From positions 124,001-188,000 of the forward strand of contig NZ_FXAT01000007.1 in assembly GCF_900177725.1 (NCBI RefSeq): a DNA stretch of 64,000 bases, read 5' to 3'. The first letter of the stretch is position 1, and every line of letters begins with the position of its first letter. The translations under genes were made by a program, and so were the position numbers. Shown here piece by piece: positions 53,053-62,239 of the stretch. The notes under the pieces were generated by a model. That model was not told where the DNA came from. It made no database searches and saw only the letters and a program-made list of their open reading frames with translations. Source of the stretch: Paraburkholderia susongensis. Lineage in GTDB: Bacteria > Pseudomonadota > Gammaproteobacteria > Burkholderiales > Burkholderiaceae.

Positions 53053-55014
53053 ATGGCTTTTACCGAACCAAGGTCTCCATTTTTCAAGTGGGTCGTGTCT
53101 TCCGCTCAAAACCTGAGCCCAGACAACCGGCAAATCTTGCTTGCCAATCTGTTTACGCGAACCGCTTCGATCATATTCGCGTCGGTCTGCGAAATCAGCG
53201 TTTGCGCCACCGCGTACTATCTTTATCCGATTCCTCTCTACGCTGCCTGGGGCATTGCCGTCGTTGCCTTGCTGATCGCGCGGCTCGTGCTGATCTGGCT
53301 GTGCCGCACGCGCAGCGCGCAAGGCGAGCCCACGCCGACTTCCGCGTTTCTGCTCGCGAGTCTGCTGTGGAGCATGCTGTTCGGCATCGGCACGTTGCTG
53401 TGCAATATCAGCGGAAATTCCACGCTTTTTCTGCTCGGCAATGTTTGCGCGGTCGGTGTGATCGGCGGATTGGCTGGCCGCAATGCCGGTACGCCGCGCC
53501 TCGCGCTATTGCAGATCGTCTTTATTCTCGGCTTCCTGAGTCTGGGCGCGGCGCTCTCGCCGGGCAACGGCAAGCTCGTGCTGCTGTTTCAGGTGCCGTT
53601 TTGCGCGGCCGGCTTTTTCACGGTGGCGTTGCGCAGCAACCGCGACACCGTCGCGTTGCTGCTTGCGCGTGAAAACAGCCATCGCCTCGCCCGCCAGGAC
53701 AGCCTTACCGGCTTGCCCAATCGCGCGCGCCTCAGCGAACTGCTGCTCGAGCGCACCGGCAAGGGCTCGCCGCGCCAGGACCAGGCGTTTGCGGTTCTGT
53801 TGATCGACCTGGACGGCTTCAAGGCGATCAACGATAGTCTCGGCCACGCGGCGGGCGACCAGATTCTTCAGGAAGCGGCGACCCGCCTGCGCGATCTGCT
53901 GCCGGACGGCGACCAGGTCGGCCGGCTCTCGGGCGACGAGTTCGTTGTGATTGCGGACGGCGCCGCGCAGATTCGCGACCTGCACGTGCTGGCCGATCGT
54001 ATCGTCAGAACGCTGGCGCGGCCGTTCACGTTGAGCGACGCGCTCGTGCATATCGGCGCGAGCGTCGGCATTGCGCTCTATCCCGAGCACGCGAAAACGG
54101 GACCGCAACTGCTGATTTGCGCCGACCGCGCGTTGTATGCGGTCAAGCGCAGCGGCAAGAGCGCATTCACGATCTTCAATAAGGAGCAGCACGTTCCCGA
54201 CGAAAGTCTGAGCCTGCTGCGCAGCGACCTCGAAGGCGCGTTGAGATCGCTTAGTGGTTTGCGCATGGAGTATCAGCCGATCGTCGATCTGGGCACCGGC
54301 GCGGTGACCGGCCGCGAGGCGCTGATTCGCTGGACGCATCCGACGCGCGGCGAGTTGTCTCCGTCAGCGTTCATTCCGACCGCCGAGCGCACCGGGCTCA
54401 TCCTCGCACTGGGCGAATGGGTGCTGCTGCAATCGTGCACGGAAGCCGCGACCTGGCGCGACAAGGTGATCGTCGCGGTCAACGTGTCGCCGGTGCAATT
54501 GCGCGAGGAATCGTTTGCGTCGACGGTATCGAGCGTACTCCGCAAAACGAAGCTGCCGCCGGCGCGGCTCAATCTCGAAGTCACGGAAACGGCCTTGTTG
54601 AACGACGATGCGGTGACCCGCCGCAATATTGCCAAGCTGCGCACGCTCGGCATCGGGCTTGCTCTCGACGATTTCGGCACCGGCTTCTCGACGATGTCGA
54701 CACTCGTGCGCTTCTCGTTCGACAAGCTCAAGATCGACAGTTCGTTCGTCAAGGAGTCCGTACATGGGCGCGAATCGGCGGCCGTGGTGCGCGGCATCGT
54801 CGCGCTCGCGCGCGAGATCGGCATGCCGACCACAGCCGAAGGCATCGAAACCCAGGAGCAACTGGATTTCGTGCGCGTATGCGGATGCACGCACGCGCAG
54901 GGCTATCTGCTCGGCAAGCCGGTGCGTAGCGATGAAATCGACCAGAGCGAGGCAGCGCCCGACACGCGTATCACCGCGCCGGTGACCGACAAGACCGAGA
55001 GCGCCGGCTCCTGA
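53053..55014 (+). CDS. Membrane GGDEF-EAL c-di-GMP enzyme
   Basis: The 653-residue protein has about six N-terminal helices (residues 34-195) as membrane sensor, then a GGDEF domain with SGDEF at 293-297 (first Gly to Ser, a change tolerated in active cyclases) and FKAINDSLGHAAGD for metal/GTP binding, then an EAL domain with EAL at 422-424 (REALIRW), DDFGTGFSTMSTL and the LKIDSSFV strand. The RxxD inhibitory site expected before SGDEF is missing (PDGD at that place). It makes or cleaves c-di-GMP; which activity dominates is not clear. It is followed 21 bp later by an unknown gene. Confidence 0.92.
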   Translation: MAFTEPRSPFFKWVVSSAQNLSPDNRQILLANLFTRTASIIFASVCEISVCATAYYLYPIPLYAAWGIAVVALLIARLVLIWLCRTRSAQGEPTPTSAFLLASLLWSMLFGIGTLLCNISGNSTLFLLGNVCAVGVIGGLAGRNAGTPRLALLQIVFILGFLSLGAALSPGNGKLVLLFQVPFCAAGFFTVALRSNRDTVALLLARENSHRLARQDSLTGLPNRARLSELLLERTGKGSPRQDQAFAVLLIDLDGFKAINDSLGHAAGDQILQEAATRLRDLLPDGDQVGRLSGDEFVVIADGAAQIRDLHVLADRIVRTLARPFTLSDALVHIGASVGIALYPEHAKTGPQLLICADRALYAVKRSGKSAFTIFNKEQHVPDESLSLLRSDLEGALRSLSGLRMEYQPIVDLGTGAVTGREALIRWTHPTRGELSPSAFIPTAERTGLILALGEWVLLQSCTEAATWRDKVIVAVNVSPVQLREESFASTVSSVLRKTKLPPARLNLEVTETALLNDDAVTRRNIAKLRTLGIGLALDDFGTGFSTMSTLVRFSFDKLKIDSSFVKESVHGRESAAVVRGIVALAREIGMPTTAEGIETQEQLDFVRVCGCTHAQGYLLGKPVRSDEIDQSEAAPDTRITAPVTDKTESAGS

Positions 55015-55035
55015 AATTCGCCACCGGAGACTGAC

Positions 55036-55455
55036 ATGTCTTCTCCATTGCAATTCCAGCTCAGAATCACGGCGTCGCGCGAATTGGCGCAGACGTTGCG
55101 CGCGGATCCTTCCTGCGCGTCATATGCGGCGCTGCGTGAAATTCTGCGCACCCACAACGCTGCGCTCAAGTGTCAGTTCGATGCGTTCGCGGACTACGTG
55201 AGCGAAGCAGAAAGACAGGGCACCGAGAACTATCCGCTTTACCAGTGGACGCGGCAAACGATCGAGAACCCGGAAAAGAAGGCGAAGTATCTGCAATCGT
55301 TCACGGTCTATGTGAACGGCGACGAGGTGTACGACAAGGACGTCGCGGATGCGCTGGAGATCGGGCTGTCGAAACTGGTCGGCGCGAATGGAATCGTCCG
55401 CGTTTCGCGCTTCGATACGAATCCGGCCAACAATCCGCAGCCGCCCGCAAGCTAA
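55036..55455 (+). CDS. Unknown cytosolic protein
   Basis: The 139-residue product starts at ATG 55036, 21 bp past the GGDEF-EAL stop, with GGAG ahead, so probably the same transcript. Sequence is mixed helix/strand with FQLRITASRELAQTLRAD, HNAALKCQFDAFADYV and a C-terminal acidic segment; no known motif or signal peptide. Downstream neighbour is a 74-residue small protein. Function not assigned. Confidence 0.7.
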   Translation: MSSPLQFQLRITASRELAQTLRADPSCASYAALREILRTHNAALKCQFDAFADYVSEAERQGTENYPLYQWTRQTIENPEKKAKYLQSFTVYVNGDEVYDKDVADALEIGLSKLVGANGIVRVSRFDTNPANNPQPPAS

Positions 55456-55566
55456 CGAATGAGTTACACCGGTCCCGCCGCGCCACCGTCAAGTCGCTTA
55501 ACATTTGGCGACACGGCGCCCGCTTCGTGAGAGGATGCAATTTCACTTATCTTTGTGGGAGGCGAT

Positions 55567-55791
55567 ATGGGACTGCTGGACGAAGTGGGCAAAATTGCAG
55601 GTGCGGTTGCGGCCGTTGAAACAGCGGAAAAAGTCGATCCGGAAGCAGGTCTTCTGACGAAAGGCGTCGCCGCCATTGCCGGTTTCGAAGGCGCGGGCAA
55701 GCTGGAGTCGTTGGTCGAAAAGAAAGAAGAAGACAAGCAGGACGACGCCGATAACGCTCAAGCCGCTGACGATACGAGTTCGCAAACCTGA
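55567..55791 (+). CDS. Small helical acidic protein
   Basis: ATG 55567 sits 6 nt after GGGAGG. The 74-residue product (MGLLDEVGKIAGAVAAVETA) has an Ala/Gly-rich helix, then a Lys/Glu/Asp tail KKEEDKQDDAD. No signal peptide. Similar small proteins are known only as hypothetical in Burkholderiales. It is probably a stress-type abundant small protein; this is a guess from composition. Confidence 0.65.
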   Translation: MGLLDEVGKIAGAVAAVETAEKVDPEAGLLTKGVAAIAGFEGAGKLESLVEKKEEDKQDDADNAQAADDTSSQT

Positions 55792-56159
55792 GTGGATCCA
55801 GGGTTGCCGGCTGCATGCGTGAGACCTGATCGCATCGTGCGCCGGCAACTTTGCACTGTTTCCGGCGGCTTCATTCAACGGCTGCGCCGTTACGAATTTT
55901 TCATAATGCCTTCATGTTTATCGAAGCGAGCTTTCGTTTCGGTATCCGATGCTTCGATCCGCCTCGATCTGTTTTCATTCATTTGCCTTTCATGATCGCC
56001 GCGTGACGGGCACATCAATCCGCTTTCTGTTCATCCGATGTTTTCATCTGGCTGTCATCGCTGCCCGGCTACGATCGCTCGGCACATCCGTGCGCGCTCG
56101 CGCCACGGCGCGTTGTTTTGCGCTGGCGTTCTTCCACCACCTCAAGAACAACACCGGAC
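55792..56159. other. Intergenic region upstream of the acid phosphatase gene
   Basis: About 370 bp, AT-richer in 55890-56050, no supported ORF. Probably holds the promoter of the phosphatase gene. Confidence 0.5.
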
Positions 56160-57866
56160 ATGTCGAACAGAAAAACCATCAAGGCAACGCCCGCCGATGA
56201 GCATGGCGCATCCATCGTCTCGCGCCGAGGGTTTCTGAAGTTCGCTGGCGCATCGAGCCTCGCGACAGCCGCGGGCGCGCTCTCATCCACCGCGCGCGGC
56301 GCAAACGGCGGCGCACCCGACGGCACGCCTGAGCAGATTCACCTGACCTGGGGCAACGACCCGACGAGCGAAGTCACGGTGTCGTGGTCCTCGCCCGCGG
56401 CTGCGGCGAATCCGCAGGTGCGCGTGAGCGGCATCGACGGCTCGGCGAGAGAACGGCACACGGTTCACGCGGTGCAGAGCACCTACACCGACGGCATCAA
56501 CGGCGAAGTCGTGTTCAATTATCACGCGCGCTTGCGCGGCCTGAAGGCCGGCACGAACTACCAGTACGAAGTGACGGCCGACAACGACAGCAACGCGTCG
56601 CAGCCTTTCACCGCGAGTTTCCGCACGGCGCCGCACGGCCGCGCGCCGTTTCGCTGGACGAGCTATGGCGACCTCGCGACGCCGAATACGAACTGGGTGC
56701 TGTCGTCGCCGCAAAGCCGCTTCGCGGTGCAGGCGGTCGAGCGCTTTCAGCCGCTGTTCCATCTGCTCAACGGCGACCTCTGCTACGCGAATCTGAATCC
56801 GACGCAGCAGCCCGAGGTGTGGCGCGATTTCGGCAACAACGCGCAGACGTCGGCATCGCAACGGCCGTGGATGCCGTGCCCCGGTAACCACGAACTCGAA
56901 TTCAACAACGGCGAGCAGGGGCTCGCGTCATATCTGTCGCGCTATACGCTGCCGGACAATCACACGCGGTTTCCGGGCCGCTGGTACAGCTTTCGCGTCG
57001 GCTCGGTACTGTTCGTTTCGCTCGATGCGGACGATGTCGTCTATCAGGACGCCGCCGCGTTCGTCGCCGGTCCCGCGCCGCTGACGCCGGTCGCGAGCAC
57101 CGGCCATGCGCCGATCCCGCCGGGCACTTCGCTCTACGTGCGCGGCTATAGCAACGGCGAGCAGACGCGCTGGCTCGAAAACGTATTGCAGCGCGCCGCG
57201 CATGACGAAGACGTGGACTGGATCATCGTGCAGATGCATCAGGACGCGCTCAGTTCGTCGAAGACGGGCAACGGTTCGGACAAGGGCATTCGCGAGGCGT
57301 GGCTGCCGCTCTTCGATCGCTATGGCGTGGACCTCGTGCTGTGCGGTCACGATCACGACTATGAACGCAGCTATCCGGTACGCGGTTGCAATCACAACAA
57401 GGGCACCGACATCGCGACGGGCCGCCCGGTCGATACCTTGCAGCCGAAGCCGGTCATGTCGGCGGTGTCGGCCGGTGCGTCGACGTTCGATACGAGCCAC
57501 GGCACGATCCACCTGATTCTCGGCGGCGGCGGCACGAGTGCGCCGCTCGACGTGTATGGCGTGGATGCCGGCACGGGCCTGCCGCAGGCGCGTATTTTCA
57601 CGAAACCCAATCGCCCGGTTCCGTCGACGACGGCAGGCACGTTCGTGCGCGCGAACGCCGATGCGGTCGAAGACGCGATCTGGTCCGCGCAACGCGACAC
57701 CGGCACGGGTTACGGCATCGCGGTGTTCGACTACGATCCGGGGCAACGCGGCGGCGAAACGACGATCACGATGAACTACTACCACGCTCCCGGCGCGGAT
57801 CAGACGCCGACGTCGGACTACGAGCTGTTCGAAACGATCGAGCTGAAAAAGAAACGGCGCGGATAA
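56160..57866 (+). CDS. Tat-exported purple acid phosphatase
   Basis: ATG 56160 opens a twin-arginine signal (SRRGFLKFAGASSLATAAGA). The 568-residue protein has an N-terminal fibronectin-like purple-acid-phosphatase domain (IHLTWGNDPTSEVTVSWSSP) and a calcineurin-like metallophosphatase with all five motifs: YGDLATPN, LLNGDLCYAN, PCPGNHELEF, VQMHQDAL and CGHDHDYERS. These place a binuclear metal centre for phosphomonoester hydrolysis in the periplasm. Tat export suggests metals are loaded in the cytoplasm. Stands alone. Confidence 0.94.
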   Translation: MSNRKTIKATPADEHGASIVSRRGFLKFAGASSLATAAGALSSTARGANGGAPDGTPEQIHLTWGNDPTSEVTVSWSSPAAAANPQVRVSGIDGSARERHTVHAVQSTYTDGINGEVVFNYHARLRGLKAGTNYQYEVTADNDSNASQPFTASFRTAPHGRAPFRWTSYGDLATPNTNWVLSSPQSRFAVQAVERFQPLFHLLNGDLCYANLNPTQQPEVWRDFGNNAQTSASQRPWMPCPGNHELEFNNGEQGLASYLSRYTLPDNHTRFPGRWYSFRVGSVLFVSLDADDVVYQDAAAFVAGPAPLTPVASTGHAPIPPGTSLYVRGYSNGEQTRWLENVLQRAAHDEDVDWIIVQMHQDALSSSKTGNGSDKGIREAWLPLFDRYGVDLVLCGHDHDYERSYPVRGCNHNKGTDIATGRPVDTLQPKPVMSAVSAGASTFDTSHGTIHLILGGGGTSAPLDVYGVDAGTGLPQARIFTKPNRPVPSTTAGTFVRANADAVEDAIWSAQRDTGTGYGIAVFDYDPGQRGGETTITMNYYHAPGADQTPTSDYELFETIELKKKRRG

Positions 57867-58020
57867 GAGCGTGTAACAGCGTGCATGGCGCCCGGTAATT
57901 CTTCCCGAAGCGCGAATTCATTTTGTTACACGTCTTACCGACGCGGATGGGCGTGGTTACAGAAACCTTTCTAAAGCCTCGCTATACTCGGCTCCGTCTC
58001 ATTAAAACAAAAGAGCCGAT

Positions 58021-58461
58021 ATGTCGAAGAAAATCATCCAGATCGTTGCCGTGGCTGCGTTGACCGCTGCGGCGTCGTTGCCGGCAATGGCCGGCGATAT
58101 GAACAACATGCTCGGCGGCGCGCTGGGCGGCGTGGCGGGTGCCGCAGTGGGCGGCGCGGTGGGCGGCAGCACGGGCGCGGTGATCGGCGGAGCGGTCGGC
58201 GGCGGTGCAGGTGGCGCCGTGACGTCGAATCGCCGGGAACGCACGGGCGCAATCATCGGCGGCGCACTCGGCGGCGGCGCGGGCACGGCGGCCGGCAACG
58301 CGATGGGCGGCCGTGGCGGCGGTCTGATCGGCGCGGCGGTGGGTGGCGGCGCGGGCTCAGCGCTCGGCGGCAACATCTCGCGCTCGAACTCCTACGCGAA
58401 CGATTACTCGCGCGGTTACCGTTCGGGCAAGCACCATCACAAGCATCGTCATTACGACTGA
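58021..58461 (+). CDS. Glycine-zipper exported protein with His-rich tail
   Basis: The 146-residue product has a signal peptide (MSKKIIQIVAVAALTAAASLPAMA) and two runs of glycine zippers (MLGGALGGVAGAAVGG and AIIGGALGGGAGTAAG), as in YMGG/SlyB-like small outer-membrane or periplasmic proteins, and ends in KHHHKHRHYD, a likely metal-binding tail. Upstream TATACT at 57980 looks like a -10 box. Convergent with the NHL gene, with a 17-bp hairpin between. Function unknown. Confidence 0.85.
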   Translation: MSKKIIQIVAVAALTAAASLPAMAGDMNNMLGGALGGVAGAAVGGAVGGSTGAVIGGAVGGGAGGAVTSNRRERTGAIIGGALGGGAGTAAGNAMGGRGGGLIGAAVGGGAGSALGGNISRSNSYANDYSRGYRSGKHHHKHRHYD

Positions 58462-58478
58462 CACGGTGCGCGGGCCGT

Positions 58479-58520
58479 TTGGCGTTGACGTTGCGAAAAT
58501 CGGCGCAACGTCAACGCCAA
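58479..58520. terminator. Bidirectional terminator-like hairpin
   Basis: A perfect 17-bp stem (TTGGCGTTGACGTTGCG / CGCAACGTCAACGCCAA) with an 8-nt loop, between two convergent genes. No clear T-run on either side. It is followed by CAACGC repeats to 58553. Confidence 0.75.
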
Positions 58521-58558
58521 CGCAACGCCAACCCGAGGCCAACGCCAACGCCTGCGAA

Positions 58559-59707
58559 TCACGCATGCAGAACCAGCTTCTGAATGCGCCAGTTCAATAG
58601 CTCCGCGACGAACAGCACGTTCTTCTCGGGACACGCCATCTGATGAATCCAGCCGAACTGTTTCGGCTGCTTGCCCGTTTTGCCGAGCACGCCGAGCACC
58701 TTGCCGTCGAGCGTCATCTTGTAGATGCGGCCCGGAAAAGCATCGGAGCTATAGAGCACCTGGTTCGGTCCCGGTGAAATACAGATGGCCCACGGCGAGC
58801 CCGGTGCGAACGTGCCCGCGGCGATGTCGGCTTCGCTCGGCATGTTGCCGATGGCAGGGCGCGCGTCCGGCGGCACCGGCACGTCGATCGTGAATTGCCG
58901 CAGGAAGGTGCCTTCGGTATCGAACACCTGGATGCGCCGGTTGCTGCGATCCGCGACATAGACGTGGTCGTTCGCATCGACCGCGATGCTGTGCGGCGTA
59001 TGAAATTGCCCGGGGCCCGTGCCGCGATCACCCCACGACTTGAGCCAGTTGCCGTCGCGATCCACCTTGGCGACGCGCGAGTTGATATAGCCGTCGCTGA
59101 TGTACGTGTTGCCCGCCTTGTCCCACGCGACGTCGGTCACCTGGCGAAAGCGCCCGGGCTCGGAGGGCAGCGGCGGATTCGGATGCTTGAGCGGGGCGGT
59201 GTCCTCGTCCGACGCTTCCTGCTTGCGGCCGAACACCATCGCGACGCGTCCATCCGGCGTGAACTTGATGACCATGTCGGAACCCTTGTCCGTCACCCAG
59301 ATGTTGTCGTGCCGGTCGACCTTGACCGTATGCGCGAACGACCACGCATAGAGGTTGTGGCCGATCTCGCGAACGAAGCGTCCATCGGGTGCGAACTCGA
59401 GCAATTGCGCGGCGGCCGCGCCATAGGCGGGACCGGTGCTATTGCCGCGCGACAGCACGAAGATGTGCCCATGCGAATTGAGCGCGACGCCGGAGCATTC
59501 GCCGAAATACGTGTTGGTCGGCAAACGCACGGGATTCGCAATCGAGTCGTAAGCAATGGAAGGGACTGTCGGCGTGTCCGCGAATGCCGATGGCATGGCG
59601 AGTCCGGCGGCGCTGCCCGCAATCAGGTTCATGAAAGTCCGGCGGCTCATCGCCCGATGCTCCGCGCTGCCGCAGCATGGACAGAACATTCCATATTGCT
59701 CGCTCAT
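58559..59707 (-). CDS. Tat-exported NHL-repeat beta-propeller protein
   Basis: ATG 59707 follows AAGGAG; the longer frame is rejected. The 382-residue precursor starts MSEQYGMFCPCCGSAEHR, then a twin-arginine signal SRRTFMNLIAG. NHL blades follow: VALNSHGHIFVLSRGN, TVKVDRHDNIWVTDKGSDMVIKF, DVAWDKAGNTYISDG, SIAVDANDHVYVADRSNRRIQVF. It resembles the peptidyl-alpha-hydroxyglycine lyase-like propellers; enzyme residues are not checked here. The CPCC at the N-terminus is unusual ahead of a Tat signal. Role unknown, likely a periplasmic binding or lyase protein. Confidence 0.85.
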   Translation of the reverse strand: MSEQYGMFCPCCGSAEHRAMSRRTFMNLIAGSAAGLAMPSAFADTPTVPSIAYDSIANPVRLPTNTYFGECSGVALNSHGHIFVLSRGNSTGPAYGAAAAQLLEFAPDGRFVREIGHNLYAWSFAHTVKVDRHDNIWVTDKGSDMVIKFTPDGRVAMVFGRKQEASDEDTAPLKHPNPPLPSEPGRFRQVTDVAWDKAGNTYISDGYINSRVAKVDRDGNWLKSWGDRGTGPGQFHTPHSIAVDANDHVYVADRSNRRIQVFDTEGTFLRQFTIDVPVPPDARPAIGNMPSEADIAAGTFAPGSPWAICISPGPNQVLYSSDAFPGRIYKMTLDGKVLGVLGKTGKQPKQFGWIHQMACPEKNVLFVAELLNWRIQKLVLHA

Positions 59708-59880
59708 TCGCTGTCTCCTTGATAGTTCTTCCGGTGTCGACCGGCTCGCACCCGGAATGTGCAAAGGCAATCGTAGTGCACAAAACGCTTAATGGCTAAG
59801 CCGTCTTGCGATGCCTTGCGAGTCCTCTTTGCTACTATGTCGGACGCGACTGCTTTGAACCATCAAACAAGGAGATTCGA

Positions 59881-60174
59881 ATGAGCAAGGGTTATTGGGT
59901 GACGTCCTATCGCAAGACGAACGACGCGCAGAAGCTCGCCGCCTATGCGCAACTCGCCGCGCCGGCCGTGGCGGCAGCGGGCGGCAAGTTCATCGTGCGC
60001 GGCGTGGCCGATGAGGTGCGCGAGCAGGGCCAGAAGGAGCGCACCGTCGTGATCGAGTTTCCGACTTACGAAGAGGCCGTTGCCGCGTATGACAGCGAAG
60101 CCTACAAGAAAGCGCTGGCCGCGCTGGGCGATGGTGTCGAGCGCGACTTGCGCATCGTGCGCGGCACTGAATGA
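59881..60174 (+). CDS. DUF1330 protein
   Basis: ATG 59881 follows AAGGAG. The 97-residue cytosolic protein has SYRKTNDAQKLAAYAQLAAPAVAAAGGKFIVRGV, the N-terminal half of the DUF1330 ferredoxin-like dimer, and RTVVIEFPTYEEAVAAYDSEAYK, its conserved C-terminal strand/helix. No enzyme activity is known for most members. Single gene. Confidence 0.9.
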   Translation: MSKGYWVTSYRKTNDAQKLAAYAQLAAPAVAAAGGKFIVRGVADEVREQGQKERTVVIEFPTYEEAVAAYDSEAYKKALAALGDGVERDLRIVRGTE

Positions 60175-60292
60175 TGCGCCACGCTTGATGGCAAACATGA
60201 GCCGCGCCCGTTGCCTGCGATGCAACGCGTGCGGCGGCGCGGCGTAGCCGGTGTCGGAAGACACCCGTGCACCGCGCGAAACCCGCGTGAAT

Positions 60293-61144
60293 TTACTTCA
60301 CCGCCCCCAGCGCAAGTCCCTTCACCATATACCGCTGCAACCACGCGAACACGACCGAAACCGGCAGTGTCGCGCACAACGTGGCCGCCATCACGAGATG
60401 CCATTCGACGACGTACTTGCCTGCAACCATGTCGGTCACCTGCACGGTAAGCGTCTTGTTCTCGGGTGAGCGGATCAGCGTATAGACCACGGCAAACTCG
60501 TTCCACGCGTTGATGAACGTGAAGATCGCGGTGACGACGATGGCCGGCACCGCGAGCGGCAGGAACACCTTGAACACCGCCCGCGCGCGCCCGCATCCTT
60601 CGAGCCACGCCGACTCTTCGAGATCCTGCGGCACGGTCTGAAAGTACGAGGACAGCATCCATACCGCGAACGCGATATTGAAGGCGGCATACGAGACGAT
60701 CACGCCGATCTTCGAGTCGACCAGATTGCCGTCGCCGAACGGAATCATCGCGGCGAGCCGGAACAGGCCGACCACGAGCAGAATCGGCGAGAGCATCTGC
60801 GTGACGAGCAGGAACTGGCGATACAGGCCGCGTCCGCGAAACGGAAAGCGCGCGAGCGCATACGCGGCGGGCAGGCTCACCGCGAGCGCGAGCAGCGTCG
60901 AGAGCAGGCTGATGATCGTGCTGTTGCGCAGCGCGACGCCGAAGTTGGCCGCTTCCCACATGTCGACGAAATTGCTCCACTGCCAGTGCACCGGCAGCCA
61001 GCGCGCCGGATAGACGAAGATCTCGGAAGCCGGCTTCAGCGCGGTGAAGAACATCACCGCGAACGGAAACAGCACGACGATCACGAGCGGCGAGAGCGCG
61101 AGCCAGCACCACAGCGAGCGCTTCGTTCTGGCGCTGAGACTCAT
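60293..61144 (-). CDS. Sugar ABC transporter permease 2 (MalG/UgpE type)
   Basis: The 283-residue protein has six helices and the EAA-type coupling loop ESAWLEGCGRARAVFKVFLPLA. It starts in a 4-bp overlap with the first permease gene and together they form the channel of a carbohydrate importer. No ATPase gene is in the cluster inside the window; it may be a shared MsmX/UgpC-type ATPase elsewhere. Confidence 0.92.
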   Translation of the reverse strand: MSLSARTKRSLWCWLALSPLVIVVLFPFAVMFFTALKPASEIFVYPARWLPVHWQWSNFVDMWEAANFGVALRNSTIISLLSTLLALAVSLPAAYALARFPFRGRGLYRQFLLVTQMLSPILLVVGLFRLAAMIPFGDGNLVDSKIGVIVSYAAFNIAFAVWMLSSYFQTVPQDLEESAWLEGCGRARAVFKVFLPLAVPAIVVTAIFTFINAWNEFAVVYTLIRSPENKTLTVQVTDMVAGKYVVEWHLVMAATLCATLPVSVVFAWLQRYMVKGLALGAVK

Positions 61145-62031
61145 GACGGGGCTCCTTCTTTCGCGCGTTGCAGACGCAGATAGGCAATCGAAAACACGAA
61201 CAGCATGACGAGCATGATGAGCGAAACGGCTGCGGCTTCGCCGGGGCGCCCGAGCCGGAAGCCGAGTTCGTACAGATACGTGACGAGAATGTGCGTGCTG
61301 TTATCGGGGCCGCCTTGCGTCATGACCCAGATGATCGGAAACGAGTTGAACACGTAGATCACGTTCAGCAGAATCGCCATGTTGATGAACGGACGCAGCA
61401 GCGGCATCGTCAATTGGCGGAACTGCTGCCATGCGCTCGCGCCGTCGATGCGCGCCGCTTCGTAGATATCGCCCGGCACCGAGGAGAGGCCGCCGAGGAA
61501 AATCGTTACCGTGAACGGAATCGACACGAGAATGCCGACCGCGATTTCGACGGGGAACGCGAGTTCGGGCGTCGCGAGCCAATGAATCGGCCCGCCGATC
61601 AGGCCGAGCCGCTGCAACGTGACGTTGACCATGCCGTAGTCGTCGTTGAACGACCAGCGCCAGACCACGGCGGTCATCGTGAGCGAGACGGACCACGGCA
61701 GCATGACGATCGTGCGTGCAATGCCGCGGCCATGAAAGTCCTGATTCAGAATCAGCGCGACAGGTACCGAGATGGCGACGGTGCCGCCCACCACGCACAC
61801 GGTCCAGATGATCGTGCGCCGCACTGAAGCGAGAAACACCGGGTCCTCGAACACGTTGATGAAATTCTGCAGACCGGTGAAGTCGCGAATCGCGCCGAAG
61901 CGCGACACCTCGTGCAGCGATTGCCACACGATGTTGAAAATCGGATAGCTGATGATGAACAGCGCGAGGACGAGGCTCGGCGCAATCAGCAGCCAGGGCG
62001 CGTTGAGGCGCGGGGAAGCGGAACGGCTCAT
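61141..62031 (-). CDS. Sugar ABC transporter permease 1 (MalF/UgpA type)
   Basis: The 296-residue protein has six helices and EAARIDGASAWQQFRQLTMPLL as its coupling loop. It lies 208 bp after the binding-protein gene and overlaps permease 2 by 4 bp. Confidence 0.92.
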   Translation of the reverse strand: MSRSASPRLNAPWLLIAPSLVLALFIISYPIFNIVWQSLHEVSRFGAIRDFTGLQNFINVFEDPVFLASVRRTIIWTVCVVGGTVAISVPVALILNQDFHGRGIARTIVMLPWSVSLTMTAVVWRWSFNDDYGMVNVTLQRLGLIGGPIHWLATPELAFPVEIAVGILVSIPFTVTIFLGGLSSVPGDIYEAARIDGASAWQQFRQLTMPLLRPFINMAILLNVIYVFNSFPIIWVMTQGGPDNSTHILVTYLYELGFRLGRPGEAAAVSLIMLVMLFVFSIAYLRLQRAKEGAPS

Positions 62032-62239
62032 GCGTGCTCGATCGTAAGACGCGCCCGCGTTAAACGGCGAGCGCGACGGAATGGGCCGGAGTGTGCATCA
62101 GTCAATGTGCGTCGGATGCCTGGGGTGCAACGCGCGACACCATGGCGAAGCGGAACGCGCACCGCGCGCCGTGGTAGCGACGGCGGCGCGCGTTTCCTGT
62201 TCAGCCAGTCACCGCGGAATCACCTTGAACAACGATGCA

